Assembly: GCA_024742415.1 (NCBI GenBank)
Contig: JANSYN010000017.1
Location: 17,701-81,700, forward strand
Reading direction: 5' to 3'
Length of the DNA: 64,000 bases
Source: Gammaproteobacteria bacterium
Lineage (GTDB): Bacteria > Pseudomonadota > Gammaproteobacteria > Pseudomonadales > Halieaceae
This document shows positions 45,036-54,243 of this stretch, piece by piece. The notes beneath the pieces were generated by a model. The model saw nothing but the letters and a program-made list of their open reading frames with translations, ran no database searches and was not told the DNA's origin. Position 1 is the stretch's first letter. Every line of letters starts with the position of its first letter. Made by a program: the position numbers and the translations under genes.

Positions 45036-46395
45036 AGATAGATCCCTTTCCTACTGCGGCTTCCAGACGCGCAAGCGCCTGATTGGCCTCACTGACTGAT
45101 TTCCAGTACAAGAGCTCATAGTTAAACAATGTCATTTGGCTTCTTACCAGATTGAGAAAATCGACTTCGCTGACCTGATAGGCGGCAAGCATTGACTGAA
45201 CCGTCTGCTCAGCTTGAGGAATAATCCCTTTCGCGAACAACTCATACTGTTCTCGCGATCTTTGGTAATCTGTTGCAGCACCGGCAATGGCGGCTCTCAC
45301 CACGCCCTTTTCGTCAATGAGTGCGTACTGGTTTCTAGCCAGTTCAGCGGTTTTCTGAGAGATCGCACGCGATTGCTTGCGGCCCGCGTAGAGCGGTATC
45401 TTGGCTCCGACCATGACAGAGAAAAGGTCTGCGCGAGAGCCTCCCATGAAAGGCGGATTGTCCCCGGTTCTTTCTCCGTACATTACCCCGAGCTTGAAGT
45501 CTGGATACCTGTCCCTCTTGGCCAGCGCTAACCGTGAGCGGGCGGCTTCGACTTGCGTTTCTTTTACTTTCAGCTTTGGTCGCGCATCGTCGGCAAGCTC
45601 GAACAACGCTGCTTCGCTGAGAATGTCCGGCATTTCTGGATCTTGGGGTGCGATAAGAGAAATCTGGTCGCTGGCCGGTCTGTCCATGAGCGTATTGAGC
45701 TGGATGGCCTGGTGCTTTCTCAGGGCCACGAGCTTGATACCTTGATCCATCAGCTTGGACAGCTCCAGTTGCGCGAGCAAAATATCCTGCTGTAGGCCCT
45801 TCCCTGTTTCATACTTGGTCTTCGCTACCGAGATAAACTGCCGCAGGAGCTCCTTGTTTTTCTCAAGTGTTTCAAGCGCTCGGTCGAGGTAATAGATCTG
45901 CCACCACGCTGTTTTTACAGAATTGGCGAGACGCACGCGCATTTCGTCGACCGAATATCCAGCAGCGACTGCGTCGTATGTCGCGGCTTCTTCCTTGAGA
46001 TCCAGCTTTCCGGGAAACGGAAATACCTGGCTGAAACCGAACTGGAGTTGCGTCATACCTTCCTGGTCCCGATCAAAGCTGTCGGTCGGAAAGTTCATCG
46101 CGTTGAGGTTAACCATAGGGTCCGGCAGGGTGCCCACCTGGCTAGGCACTTCCTGCAGCGCTTCATAACGCATCTGCATGGCGGCCAAGCTTGGATTATC
46201 CTCAAGAGCAACAACTACAGCAGCTTGTGCCGTAAGGTCCGATGCTCCTCGATTACTCGGCGAAGCCCCCGCGCTAATTGGCACAAAAAGCGCCAGGCAC
46301 CAAACGAGCAATCTGACTTCTACCGGGAATCCCAAAAAGGGTATACCTATGCTCCTTGCCCGGTCGGGAACCCTTTTTGATTGAAAACTGAACAT
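45028..46395 (-). CDS. cusC: TolC-family outer-membrane factor (CusC-like)
   Basis: The protein has 455 aa with an N-terminal signal. Typical outer-membrane factor helices are present (ALETLEKNKELLRQFISVAK, then QDILLAQLELSKLMDQG). The C-terminal conserved block is AYQVSEVDFLNLVRSQMTLF. Its stop overlaps cusB by 8 nt, and it starts 5 bp after the DUF2933 gene. It provides the outer-membrane duct of the CusCBA tripartite pump. No lipobox is obvious, unlike E. coli CusC. Confidence 0.93.
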   Translation of the reverse strand: MFSFQSKRVPDRARSIGIPFLGFPVEVRLLVWCLALFVPISAGASPSNRGASDLTAQAAVVVALEDNPSLAAMQMRYEALQEVPSQVGTLPDPMVNLNAMNFPTDSFDRDQEGMTQLQFGFSQVFPFPGKLDLKEEAATYDAVAAGYSVDEMRVRLANSVKTAWWQIYYLDRALETLEKNKELLRQFISVAKTKYETGKGLQQDILLAQLELSKLMDQGIKLVALRKHQAIQLNTLMDRPASDQISLIAPQDPEMPDILSEAALFELADDARPKLKVKETQVEAARSRLALAKRDRYPDFKLGVMYGERTGDNPPFMGGSRADLFSVMVGAKIPLYAGRKQSRAISQKTAELARNQYALIDEKGVVRAAIAGAATDYQRSREQYELFAKGIIPQAEQTVQSMLAAYQVSEVDFLNLVRSQMTLFNYELLYWKSVSEANQALARLEAAVGKGSIYE

Positions 46396-46400
46396 GCTGG

Positions 46401-46697
46401 CTATTCCTTTCTCGTTGTACTGTTATCTGATTTTGGTTCATCCTCAGGTAGCGACTGACTCGGGGATGATTGGCTAGCCTTTTCCATTACGCTATCTCCG
46501 CTATGCTTATGCGAATGTCCGCCATGCATAAATATGTGAACAAATGGGCAAAGCAAAAAAATCGCATAGGGCAAGAAGTGGATAAGATGCGAGTGATGTT
46601 CGATCCATAGGTAGTAAAGCCCCGCCGCTGCTATCGACGCGATAAAGATGTTTTTGGTCGTTAGCCATTGCTTTGATTCATGCTGGCTGCTGTTCAT
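46401..46697 (-). CDS. DUF2933-type small His-rich membrane protein
   Basis: From ATG 46697 the product has 98 aa with one or two membrane segments (NIFIASIAAAGLYYLWIEHH, then FLPYAIFLLCPFVHIFMHGG). A His/Gly run (HGGHSHKHSG) follows and the tail is disordered. This matches DUF2933 proteins, which recur in copper-resistance operons. It overlaps the cupredoxin gene by 4 nt. It may deliver or sense copper at the membrane. Confidence 0.86.
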   Translation of the reverse strand: MNSSQHESKQWLTTKNIFIASIAAAGLYYLWIEHHSHLIHFLPYAIFLLCPFVHIFMHGGHSHKHSGDSVMEKASQSSPSQSLPEDEPKSDNSTTRKE

Positions 46698-47059
46698 GTC
46701 TCTTTCTCCTCTACGATCAGATCGCCCCGATACATCTGCATCTGGCAAGTGAACGGATATTCGCCAGAAGGCAACGCAGGTAGCGTGACTTCTGAAACTT
46801 TTCCAACCGGCAAGTCTTTGCTGATATCTAGATCCGCGAATACAACAACCGCTGAACATGGCGATTCGTCTTCTCTTAGGAACTTCAAGGTTGCGGGTTT
46901 CCCCGGAGGGATAGACGGGCGCGCGGGATCGTAAGTGCCGTTAGCGACACGTATCACTGTGTCGCCACCGATGTCTGAGTCGGCTTTAGGCTTGTACAGC
47001 CAGAACCACCACACAATTAGTGCGATCACGATCAGTCCTGAAACATTGACTAACATCAT
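46694..47059 (-). CDS. Membrane-anchored cupredoxin-domain protein
   Basis: The product is 121 aa with an N-terminal anchor (VSGLIVIALIVWWFWLYK) and a periplasmic beta-sandwich (TVIRVANGTYDPARPSIPPG). The copper-ligand region is ESPCSAVVVF with the later FTCQMQMYRG, giving Cys/Met ligands. Start and stop fit ATGA coupling with the DUF2933 gene. It is 12 bp from copA. It may accept Cu from the ATPase and pass it to the Cus system. Confidence 0.87.
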   Translation of the reverse strand: MMLVNVSGLIVIALIVWWFWLYKPKADSDIGGDTVIRVANGTYDPARPSIPPGKPATLKFLREDESPCSAVVVFADLDISKDLPVGKVSEVTLPALPSGEYPFTCQMQMYRGDLIVEEKET

Positions 47060-47071
47060 CCTAAATACTCC

Positions 47072-49354
47072 TCATGCTGCGCTCGCCCTAAATAGGCGGA
47101 GCCGGTTGGCGTTGGTGACAACAGTAAGAGATGAGAACGCCATCGCTGCTCCAGCGATCACGGGATTTAGCAGGATGCCGATAAAGGGATACAGGACACC
47201 GGCAGCAACCGGAACACCCGCGACGTTGTAGATAAACGCGCCAACGAGATTCTGCTTGATGTTCGCCATCGTAGCTTTACTGACTTCGATAGCATCGGCC
47301 AGGCCATGTAATGAACCACGCATCAGCGTGATATCGGCGCTCTCAATGGCCACGTCTGTTCCGGTTCCGATCGCAAACCCAACATTCGCGAGCGCCAGCG
47401 CAGGAGCATCATTGATACCGTCGCCGGACATACCCACGATTTCGCCCTGGGCCTGTAATTCAGAGATTTTTTCAGATTTTTGTCCGGGCAGGACTTCTGC
47501 GTAGAACTCCTCGATGCCAACGCGCTGCGCTACCGCCTTGGCGGTGTCGCGATTGTCCCCGGTGAGCATAATGATGCGAACACCATCCTCTTTGAGACGA
47601 TTAATCGCCGATATGGAATCTTCCTTAATAGGATCTTCTACGGCGATGATAGCGTCGAGCCGACCGTCGATACTGAAGTACATGGGTGTCTGGGCCAGGG
47701 CAGCCATAGCCTGCCCCTTAGCGACAGAATCACCCAGCTCTATGCCATGCTTTTTCATGAGGCGCTCGTTTCCAAAGAGCAACTCATGAGCGCCAACCTT
47801 ACCGCTCACGCCGTGCCCGGCGATGGCTTTGAAGGAATCGACTTTTTCAATAGAGATACCGCGCTCCTTGGCTGAAGCGACGATCGATTGCGCAAGCGGA
47901 TGCTCCGAGCCGGATTCCAGGCTGGCCGCTAGCGAGAGAACATGCTCTTCCAGGCTTCCTGCAACAAGCTCGATCTTCGTTACTCTGGGTTGCCCCAACG
48001 TAATCGTCCCGGTTTTATCCAGTACCATGGCCGATAGCTTTGATGCAGTTTGCAAGGCCTCCCCGTTACGAATGAGTACGCCTGCTTCTGCCGCCTTCCC
48101 CACGCCCACCATGACTGACATCGGTGTGGCTAGCCCCAATGCGCATGGGCAGGCAATAATGAGTACAGTGGTTGCGCAGACGATCGCGAACGCCAAACGC
48201 GGCTCCGGCCCGAAGTTCAACCAAGCCAACGCGCTCAGTACGGCTATGATCATAACGACAGGCACAAAATAGGCAGATATGACATCAGCCAATCGACCAA
48301 TCGGTGGCTTGGAGTTCTGTGCTCGCTTCACCATTTGGATGATTTGTGCAAGCGCCGTATCTTTGCCCACCTTTGTCGCCTCGAAGATGACAGAACCACT
48401 CCGATTTATTGTTCCCGCAACAACGGTATCGCCAGGGCCCTTTTTAATGGGCATAGGCTCACCGGTAAGCATAGATTCATCGATAGTCGTGTGACTCTCG
48501 AGTACAACACCATCCACAGGAAGCTTCTCGCCGGGGCGAACGCGCAGATGCTCACCCAAAGCGACACTCTCAATCGCAACGTCTACTTCCTGCCCTTCGC
48601 GAATGACACGCGCGAGTTTGGGCTGCAGACCAATCAATCGCTTGATCGCTAGAGACGTCTTGCCCCTTGCTCGAATTTCCAGCGCCAGACCAAGGTTAAT
48701 AAGACAGATAATCATGGCCGTGGCTTCGAAATAGACATGTCGGGCCATTTCGGGAACGATGTCGGGAAACAGCACGACAATCATGGAGTAGATCCAGGCC
48801 GTCCCGGTGCCAAGCGCTATCAGCGTGTCCATATTTGCCGAATGATTAAGGAAGGATTTCCAAGCACCGACATAAAAATGCTTCCCTGCCCAGTACATGA
48901 CAACAAGCGTTGCAACCCCTACTGCAAGCCAGGCCAAACGCTGGCCCGGAGAGTTGACGCTCATTTCTCCGATAAAGAGTCCGTAGACCATAAGCGGGGC
49001 GCCCAACGAGAGGGCGGCCCATGTTTCTCGCATAAGTCTTCGGTAATACGCCTCGTCTGATTTTTCCTGCTCGTCAATGCTATCCCGATCAGAGGGGTCA
49101 CCCGCTATTTTTGCGGTGTAGCCAGCGGATTCAATCGCTTTAATCAGCGAGCTCTCCTCTACATGGCCGGTAACCGCCACACTGCGCTGCGCAAGGTTCA
49201 TAGCGGCATCCTGAACGCCGGGTACTGCTTTTAGCGCACGCTCGATTTTGTCGACGCAGCTCGCACATGACGCATCAATAACGCTCAGGTAGATCGAGTG
49301 CGAACCGCCGCCATCAGATCGCCGTGTGTCTTTTTGCTCAACGGACTTGTTCAT
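47072..49354 (-). CDS. copA: Copper-exporting P1B-type ATPase (CopA)
   Basis: The 760-aa protein has one N-terminal metal-binding domain (DASCASCVDKIERAL, Cys30/Cys33) in place of the usual GMTCxxC. The transmembrane metal site is IIACPCALGLATPM (near residue 400) and the phosphorylation motif is VLDKTGTITLG (near 444). TGDNRDTAKAVAQRVGI and MSGDGINDAPAL complete the signature. HP-type SGSEHPLA is present in the nucleotide domain. It pumps Cu(I) or Ag(I) out of the cytoplasm. It overlaps the merR gene by 17 bp, so it is read from the regulator's own promoter. Confidence 0.97.
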   Translation of the reverse strand: MNKSVEQKDTRRSDGGGSHSIYLSVIDASCASCVDKIERALKAVPGVQDAAMNLAQRSVAVTGHVEESSLIKAIESAGYTAKIAGDPSDRDSIDEQEKSDEAYYRRLMRETWAALSLGAPLMVYGLFIGEMSVNSPGQRLAWLAVGVATLVVMYWAGKHFYVGAWKSFLNHSANMDTLIALGTGTAWIYSMIVVLFPDIVPEMARHVYFEATAMIICLINLGLALEIRARGKTSLAIKRLIGLQPKLARVIREGQEVDVAIESVALGEHLRVRPGEKLPVDGVVLESHTTIDESMLTGEPMPIKKGPGDTVVAGTINRSGSVIFEATKVGKDTALAQIIQMVKRAQNSKPPIGRLADVISAYFVPVVMIIAVLSALAWLNFGPEPRLAFAIVCATTVLIIACPCALGLATPMSVMVGVGKAAEAGVLIRNGEALQTASKLSAMVLDKTGTITLGQPRVTKIELVAGSLEEHVLSLAASLESGSEHPLAQSIVASAKERGISIEKVDSFKAIAGHGVSGKVGAHELLFGNERLMKKHGIELGDSVAKGQAMAALAQTPMYFSIDGRLDAIIAVEDPIKEDSISAINRLKEDGVRIIMLTGDNRDTAKAVAQRVGIEEFYAEVLPGQKSEKISELQAQGEIVGMSGDGINDAPALALANVGFAIGTGTDVAIESADITLMRGSLHGLADAIEVSKATMANIKQNLVGAFIYNVAGVPVAAGVLYPFIGILLNPVIAGAAMAFSSLTVVTNANRLRLFRASAA

Positions 49355-49805
49355 GTTGCACCTCTTGGGTTTCAGCCTTTTCGGCAGGTTCGGTTACCAA
49401 GGCCTGCCACGTTTCGATCAGATGACAGATCGAATCGCCCGAAGGCATGCGATCTGGCAGTTCGCGCCATTTATCGCAGGCTAATTCCAGCCGGGATACC
49501 AAACGCTGTGATTCAGCAATTTCTTCTCGTATCTCTGAGAGTCGCTTTTGGATGAGCTCTCGCACGAGAGGACAAGGTGTATCCCCTTGTTCTGCGGTAT
49601 GTAGGATTTGTCCGATTTCTTTAAGGCTGAAACCGAGCTTCTTGGCCGATAGGATGAAGGCAAGCTTGTTTTCCTGCGCCACATCGAAGTATCGATAGCC
49701 ATTGATCTCACTACGTAGCGGGTGAAGTAGTCCCAGTTTGGTGTAATGCCGGACCGCGTCCGGACTGACTCCATACTGTCTCGCAACGGCTGTTACTGTT
49801 CTCAT
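49338..49805 (-). CDS. MerR-family metal-responsive regulator of the copper operon
   Basis: The protein has 155 aa with the MerR fold (VARQYGVSPDAVRHYTKLGL, then YRYFDVAQENKLAFILSAKK). Cysteines are Cys78 (DTPCPLV), Cys110 (LELACDKW) and Cys127 (DSICHLIE). In CueR the residue matching Cys78 is a Ser, and a Cys there is usual in regulators of divalent metals. The location upstream of copA nevertheless suggests copper control. It is autoregulated by the palindromic promoter at 49911-49942 and is first in a nine-gene operon. Confidence 0.92.
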   Translation of the reverse strand: MRTVTAVARQYGVSPDAVRHYTKLGLLHPLRSEINGYRYFDVAQENKLAFILSAKKLGFSLKEIGQILHTAEQGDTPCPLVRELIQKRLSEIREEIAESQRLVSRLELACDKWRELPDRMPSGDSICHLIETWQALVTEPAEKAETQEVQHEQVR

Positions 49806-49910
49806 TTTCTGAATCTTTCGCTTGCGACTACGGGCTTCCGTGACGGTTATCTATCTCGCTTTCAAACAAGATATGGCTCGCAATCAACACTTCGGATATT
49901 CGCTGAGATT

Positions 49911-49942
49911 AGCGTACAACCTAGGTGTAACACCTAGGTCAA
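49911..49942 (-). promoter_or_regulatory. MerR-type promoter/operator of the copper operon
   Basis: On the minus strand the -35 TTGACC (49937-49942) is followed by a perfect palindrome ACCTAGGTGT-T-ACACCTAGGT (49919-49939). A -10 candidate, TACGCT (49911-49916), lies after a 20-bp spacer. Long spacers with such dyads are the hallmark of MerR-activated promoters. The predicted transcript starts about 100 bp before merR. Confidence 0.78.
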
Positions 49943-49996
49943 TGGTCTAACCCAACAAAGTTCTTTCAGGCGAGCGCTGGCGCGCTCAAAGGGGGA

Positions 49997-50398
49997 TCAA
50001 GCGTGTTTCGGGGGGTGGAAAATGCGGGTGAGACGGCCTTGAATTAGGGCATCATTGCTTCCGACAGCGCGAACAGGCGTGTGGCGCGCTAGCTTCGCTA
50101 TCAATTGGTTAACTACTGCAGGACTACTGAAAGAACAGGAAGAGGCACAGACACCACTCGCACATCCATCTTCACAATCGGCGCAATCCATTGAATTTTG
50201 AACTTCGTCTACCATGTCATGGCAGGGAGGGGCATCGTTGTCGTTTATAGCGTGGTGAGAAGCCATGGCGTCAACGCTATCAATGACCACGATGGCTGTA
50301 GAGGAACTGTCTGCGGGCATTTGATCGGGCACGGCAGCCGTCAGAGGTTGAAGAACCAACCCCCAAATCATCAGCGCCATTACGATCTTATTCAGCAT
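49997..50398 (-). CDS. Small exported Cys-rich, probably metal-binding protein
   Basis: The product has 133 aa from ATG 50398 (GGAGAAAA upstream), with a signal peptide (MALMIWGLVLQPLTAA). The mature part has a Cys cluster: PPCHDMVDEV, CADCEDGCASGVCASSCS. It resembles CopL-like metal-responsive proteins that control downstream copper genes, but the match is by composition. It lies between the copper promoter region and the DUF411 gene. A copper-buffering role is inferred. Confidence 0.72.
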   Translation of the reverse strand: MLNKIVMALMIWGLVLQPLTAAVPDQMPADSSSTAIVVIDSVDAMASHHAINDNDAPPCHDMVDEVQNSMDCADCEDGCASGVCASSCSFSSPAVVNQLIAKLARHTPVRAVGSNDALIQGRLTRIFHPPKHA

Positions 50399-50588
50399 AT
50401 ATTTTTTCTCCTTCTCTAATACAAGCACAAATACGGTAATCTAGGCAAGTCAAAACCGGAGTAGAACACTCGGACATTTACGCTAACCTCAAGTTCCGTG
50501 ATTACAGATCATGATCGCATAAGTCCCTAAATGTCGCTTTGTCGCTGCTCCAGCGGCAGGGAGGAAATAGCCGCAGTGCTCCAGTATT

Positions 50589-51086
50589 TCAATCAGAGTT
50601 TTCGGTCGCGTAAATTGCGGGCGGTCCGTCGCTCTTAAGTAAAAGTACATCGTACTGGTCTTTCCGATCTCCCATCTCCATCCCAGGACTGCCCACCGGC
50701 ATTCCTGGAACTGTGAGTCCTATAGAGCCATCTGGCGGATTCTCGATCAACGCACTCATGTGGCCTACCGGGACATGCCCCTCAAATATCAGACCGCTCT
50801 CCGAATGGATTGCGGTGTGACAAGACTGGAGCGCTGGTTCGATTCCATACATTTCCTTGATCGTGCTCATATCTTCGGATTCCTGGATCTCCACTGAAAA
50901 TCCTGCTTCCCGAAGGTGCGTAGCCCACTTATCACAGCAACCACATTGCGGATTCTTATACATAAGAATGTCCGCTTGCGCCTCGTTTCTAGAGCACGCA
51001 ACGAGGCTGGATATCGTAAGCAGCAACACCAACAACCATCGATGCAGATCAACGCTCATAGTCTTTTGTATATTCATCTCATTCAT
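50589..51086 (-). CDS. DUF411 metal-binding protein (CopG-like)
   Basis: The 165-aa protein has a signal/lipobox region (LLTISSLVACSRNE). The DUF411 core follows: ILMYKNPQCGCCDKWATHLR (Cys-x-Cys-Cys), then EMYGIEPALQSCHTAIHS and GHVPVGHMSALIEN. Met-rich MPVGSPGMEMGDR is typical. These proteins are periplasmic and bind Cu/Ag. AAAAGG precedes the start. It is separated from the defence genes by 108 bp and closes the metal island on the right. Confidence 0.92.
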   Translation of the reverse strand: MNEMNIQKTMSVDLHRWLLVLLLTISSLVACSRNEAQADILMYKNPQCGCCDKWATHLREAGFSVEIQESEDMSTIKEMYGIEPALQSCHTAIHSESGLIFEGHVPVGHMSALIENPPDGSIGLTVPGMPVGSPGMEMGDRKDQYDVLLLKSDGPPAIYATENSD

Positions 51087-51194
51087 ACCTTTTCTTATTC
51101 ACCATAGAGAATAACAATGGCACGTCAATATCTAATCAATACTGGTATCCTCCAGACGTATCGAGCGACAGACAGATTTCATTTGAGAGAACTA

Positions 51195-52709
51195 TTAAAT
51201 GTAGTACTTAAAAGGAAGTGGAGGGTGATTTTTATTGGGCGATGCGGTCAGTATGTCACCTACCATGTTCGCAAACTTAAGGGTAACCGGGTTGCTGTCC
51301 CCGTAAACGCAGGCGTTGTAATTGAGTTTTGTGAGGCCTAGGATATCCGACACAACAATTCGAATATCTGCTTCCCCTTTCTGAATCTCGATTTCAAGTG
51401 GATTCGGGACTTCCCATCCAGGATATGTTGCCAGTCTCGGAATATAGCCGCTACTCCAAAGATATGCTTTTCGCTCATTCACTACCCAGTATGTCCCTCT
51501 TACGAGCGGCCTAGTTGCCGCGCGATAGACCTTTAATCTATTTGTCTTCCTTATCTTTACTCCGGTTAGGTTTGTAGTTTCAGGAACCGCCTCACAAAAT
51601 CCATCCCACTCGCTCCTATTAAAATTATTGCGCCCGTGAATAAATATCTCTTTGGGAGGATTGCCGTGTTTGTTCTCGTAGGCTTCCACGACAGTTTTCA
51701 TCAAATCTTGCGCTGCATCAGCAGAGAGATGGAACTCCTTCTCATCCGCACTTGCCCAGGGCCCCATCGCGCCCCTAAATACTACACCGTCCCCTGAATC
51801 CAGGAACATTTGAGCTCCACAACACACGTTTTGAGCCGTTGCGCTGGTATCGTCAACTTTAAACACTAATCCTATATAGCACACTCCCTCGCGAACGCCC
51901 GAGAGCCGCCACGGGCTCCCCTGAGCCTTAAAGTAGGCCGTCGTACACAAGTTCCACGCCGTGTGTGCGGGCCCCTCCATAGCACGCTCCACTGTTCTCT
52001 CCGTAGACGGAATGAGGCCGTTGTTAAGGGTGGACTCACGAGCAATTTGAATGACGGCCTTCCCGAGAAGCCGTGCCTTTAACTGGGCATGAAAGTCAAG
52101 ATCGTAGCGATATACTTCAGATTCATCTACCAGCTCATCAAACAATGAGCCGTGTGCAATAAAACTCCTTGCGGCCTTCTTTCCAAGTGTTTGACCAGAG
52201 CTCTCCTGGAGATCTTTGGGCACGCTGGAATTCGGACGTCCATATTGATACACCTCATCCGACACGATGACCAGCCAAAAATCAGGCTGTCTTTCTTCCT
52301 CCATGTTGTGTCTAGAAATGGGATCTGTGAAGAGGCTGGCAGTTTCATAGATGGCATGGTGTCGATCGCTTTGTCTGATGCTTTTACTTAGCTGATCTGC
52401 ATCAATCAAATACTCTACTATTGGCTTCGCTGGCCACTCAGCTCCAAAGACCGCAGAAAAACCGGGCCAATAATTGAAGTGGGCTTTTTCTGGATTGTCG
52501 GAGGGTATGACACCGGAAACCCGTTTCAACCACCTTTTAAATATATCTAATCCGCCCTGGGTGGCTACCACGCCATAGCGTATTTCCTTAGGTTGACCAC
52601 TCTCCGTGGGCGGACCATAGAGAGTAAGTCCGTCTTTGGAATACGGCGATACCTGGCCATAACCAAATGCAAGTACGGGCTCCTCAAGTAGCTCTAGCTC
52701 GCTATTCAT
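51195..52709 (-). CDS. Short prokaryotic Argonaute (MID-PIWI) of a SPARTA system
   Basis: At 504 aa it is the length of short pAgos, with only MID and PIWI domains and no PAZ. MID features include DFWLVIVSDEVYQYGRPNSS. The PIWI part has CYIGLVFKVDD, GAQMFLDSGDGVVFRGAMGP, IFIHGRNNFNRSEWDGF and KLNYNACVYGDSNPVTLKFA. The DEDX slicer residues are missing (for example VF instead of the first Asp), as in all short pAgos. The start overlaps the TIR-APAZ stop by 8 nt. It would bind a short 5'-phosphorylated guide RNA and target DNA, then activate the partner NADase. Confidence 0.92.
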   Translation of the reverse strand: MNSELELLEEPVLAFGYGQVSPYSKDGLTLYGPPTESGQPKEIRYGVVATQGGLDIFKRWLKRVSGVIPSDNPEKAHFNYWPGFSAVFGAEWPAKPIVEYLIDADQLSKSIRQSDRHHAIYETASLFTDPISRHNMEEERQPDFWLVIVSDEVYQYGRPNSSVPKDLQESSGQTLGKKAARSFIAHGSLFDELVDESEVYRYDLDFHAQLKARLLGKAVIQIARESTLNNGLIPSTERTVERAMEGPAHTAWNLCTTAYFKAQGSPWRLSGVREGVCYIGLVFKVDDTSATAQNVCCGAQMFLDSGDGVVFRGAMGPWASADEKEFHLSADAAQDLMKTVVEAYENKHGNPPKEIFIHGRNNFNRSEWDGFCEAVPETTNLTGVKIRKTNRLKVYRAATRPLVRGTYWVVNERKAYLWSSGYIPRLATYPGWEVPNPLEIEIQKGEADIRIVVSDILGLTKLNYNACVYGDSNPVTLKFANMVGDILTASPNKNHPPLPFKYYI

Positions 52710-54096
52710 CTTCAGCCCCCTCTAAGAAAACACCATGATTATCATCTTCAACAGGCGGAAGAGCATCCTCGATCGCTTCTACCGATTGGATTGCTCTGTC
52801 GGTCTCCAATGTATAAGGACATGTAAATTCGATCGGTTTGCCAATTACAATATTTTGTTTACCACCAGTTGAAAGTAACAACTCCCCTTTACCATCGAAT
52901 AACCGCTCGAGAAAGGCGAAGTAGATTCTTCTCCATCTATCGTTCCACCACATTTTGCAAAACGTGCGGCGCATCTTGAATGCTTTGTCCCCATCTGCAA
53001 TTGGGATAAATCCATCCTCCGTGAACGCCACATGCAATCTACACGCAAAGTGAAGGTACGGACTTTGAGTTGCTCTCGCGGATATTGCGGCATGCCAGAG
53101 TGATGAATAGCGTGAACTCTCGCCAACGAGCGTAATCGGTCTGGTCGATCTGCCTAAAGGATCAGAATATGGCTGCTTGACAGGTGTTTTTTCAGGGGAC
53201 GGGAAAAAGTATGCTTTTTCATTTGACAGAAAATATGCTGAGAGTTCTCGGGATTCTAGAAACTTCTCCCATGCAGAATTTAACAGCCCGTTCAACGTAT
53301 GCCGCCGGTCGCCCCTGCGAATCTGACACTTTTCTAGTTCTTCGCAATTCGTCCAGTCAGATGTTCGATATTGTTTATATCTTAGCCGAGACGGCTCCGA
53401 GTCCACGTAGTATGCGATGGTATCAGGCACGGCAAATGTAAGAAGGAAGCTGCCGAAAATATTTGATGGGATAGACTCATCTAGTAACGAACTACATATG
53501 GTCTTTGCACTAGATGGAAACTCGTAAAGATACATTTCCTCCGGTAGCGTGATTGGGAGCCATGACGCAAAAGCGGGCTCCGGAGAATCAAGCAGTCTGT
53601 CCGATTTGGCTTCGAGTACCTGCGATGAAAATTCGAATGCAACCCTATCTGTGTTTGGTTTGGGAATGCTTTCCTCATCAAGCTGTTGAACTAACTTCCT
53701 AAAACCTAACCCCCAGTTCTCTGTGAAAGATATAGCAATTCTATTGTTTAGCGTCGGGAATAGCTGCGTGTAGGGCAGATCGTCGACGCGAAGCTGAATA
53801 ATGAAGGTTTCAAGCCCGAGCTCTCTTTCTACACCTTTCGCAATGTTGATTTCTTGTTCCACCCCTTCCGCCCTACGGCCCGCGCGGGAGGTCACTACCA
53901 ATACTTTGGCAGTCTGGTCCTGTAGTGTTTCCTCAATTACTCGCCAGTGCTTGTTTCCGCCGCGCAAGTCTTCAAGGTCAGCCCATACCTGATACCCCAT
54001 AATCGACAACCTGCTGGCAAGCCACGCAGTAAACTGGTTGTCAGCCGGGTTTGCGTGGCTGATAAATATGGTTTGTCTACTCTTGTTATCGGTCAA
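52702..54096 (-). CDS. TIR-APAZ effector of a SPARTA defence system
   Basis: The 464-aa protein starts at TTG 54096. No ATG or GTG in frame precedes the TIR fold. Residues 8-140 form the TIR domain: IFISHANPADNQFTAWLASR, GYQVWADLEDLRGGN and the catalytic Glu region GVEQEINIAKG (Glu82 most likely). The rest is the APAZ region, the N-lobe-like domain that binds Argonaute. Paired with the adjacent short Argonaute it forms SPARTA, which on target-DNA recognition depletes NAD+ and kills the cell. The TTG start overlaps a TGA in another frame. Confidence 0.9.
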   Translation of the reverse strand: MTDNKSRQTIFISHANPADNQFTAWLASRLSIMGYQVWADLEDLRGGNKHWRVIEETLQDQTAKVLVVTSRAGRRAEGVEQEINIAKGVERELGLETFIIQLRVDDLPYTQLFPTLNNRIAISFTENWGLGFRKLVQQLDEESIPKPNTDRVAFEFSSQVLEAKSDRLLDSPEPAFASWLPITLPEEMYLYEFPSSAKTICSSLLDESIPSNIFGSFLLTFAVPDTIAYYVDSEPSRLRYKQYRTSDWTNCEELEKCQIRRGDRRHTLNGLLNSAWEKFLESRELSAYFLSNEKAYFFPSPEKTPVKQPYSDPLGRSTRPITLVGESSRYSSLWHAAISARATQSPYLHFACRLHVAFTEDGFIPIADGDKAFKMRRTFCKMWWNDRWRRIYFAFLERLFDGKGELLLSTGGKQNIVIGKPIEFTCPYTLETDRAIQSVEAIEDALPPVEDDNHGVFLEGAEDE

Positions 54097-54243
54097 AATC
54101 TCGCTTCTTTCATGTAAGTGCTAAAGTGGCTCGTCATCCAAACGGGCAACGTAACTCCCATTTTTGTCTGGATAATGAGAACAATAATGTTTGAGCGGAG
54201 GACACTGGGCGCTATCCAAGAACAAAATTCATGCATGCCCACC

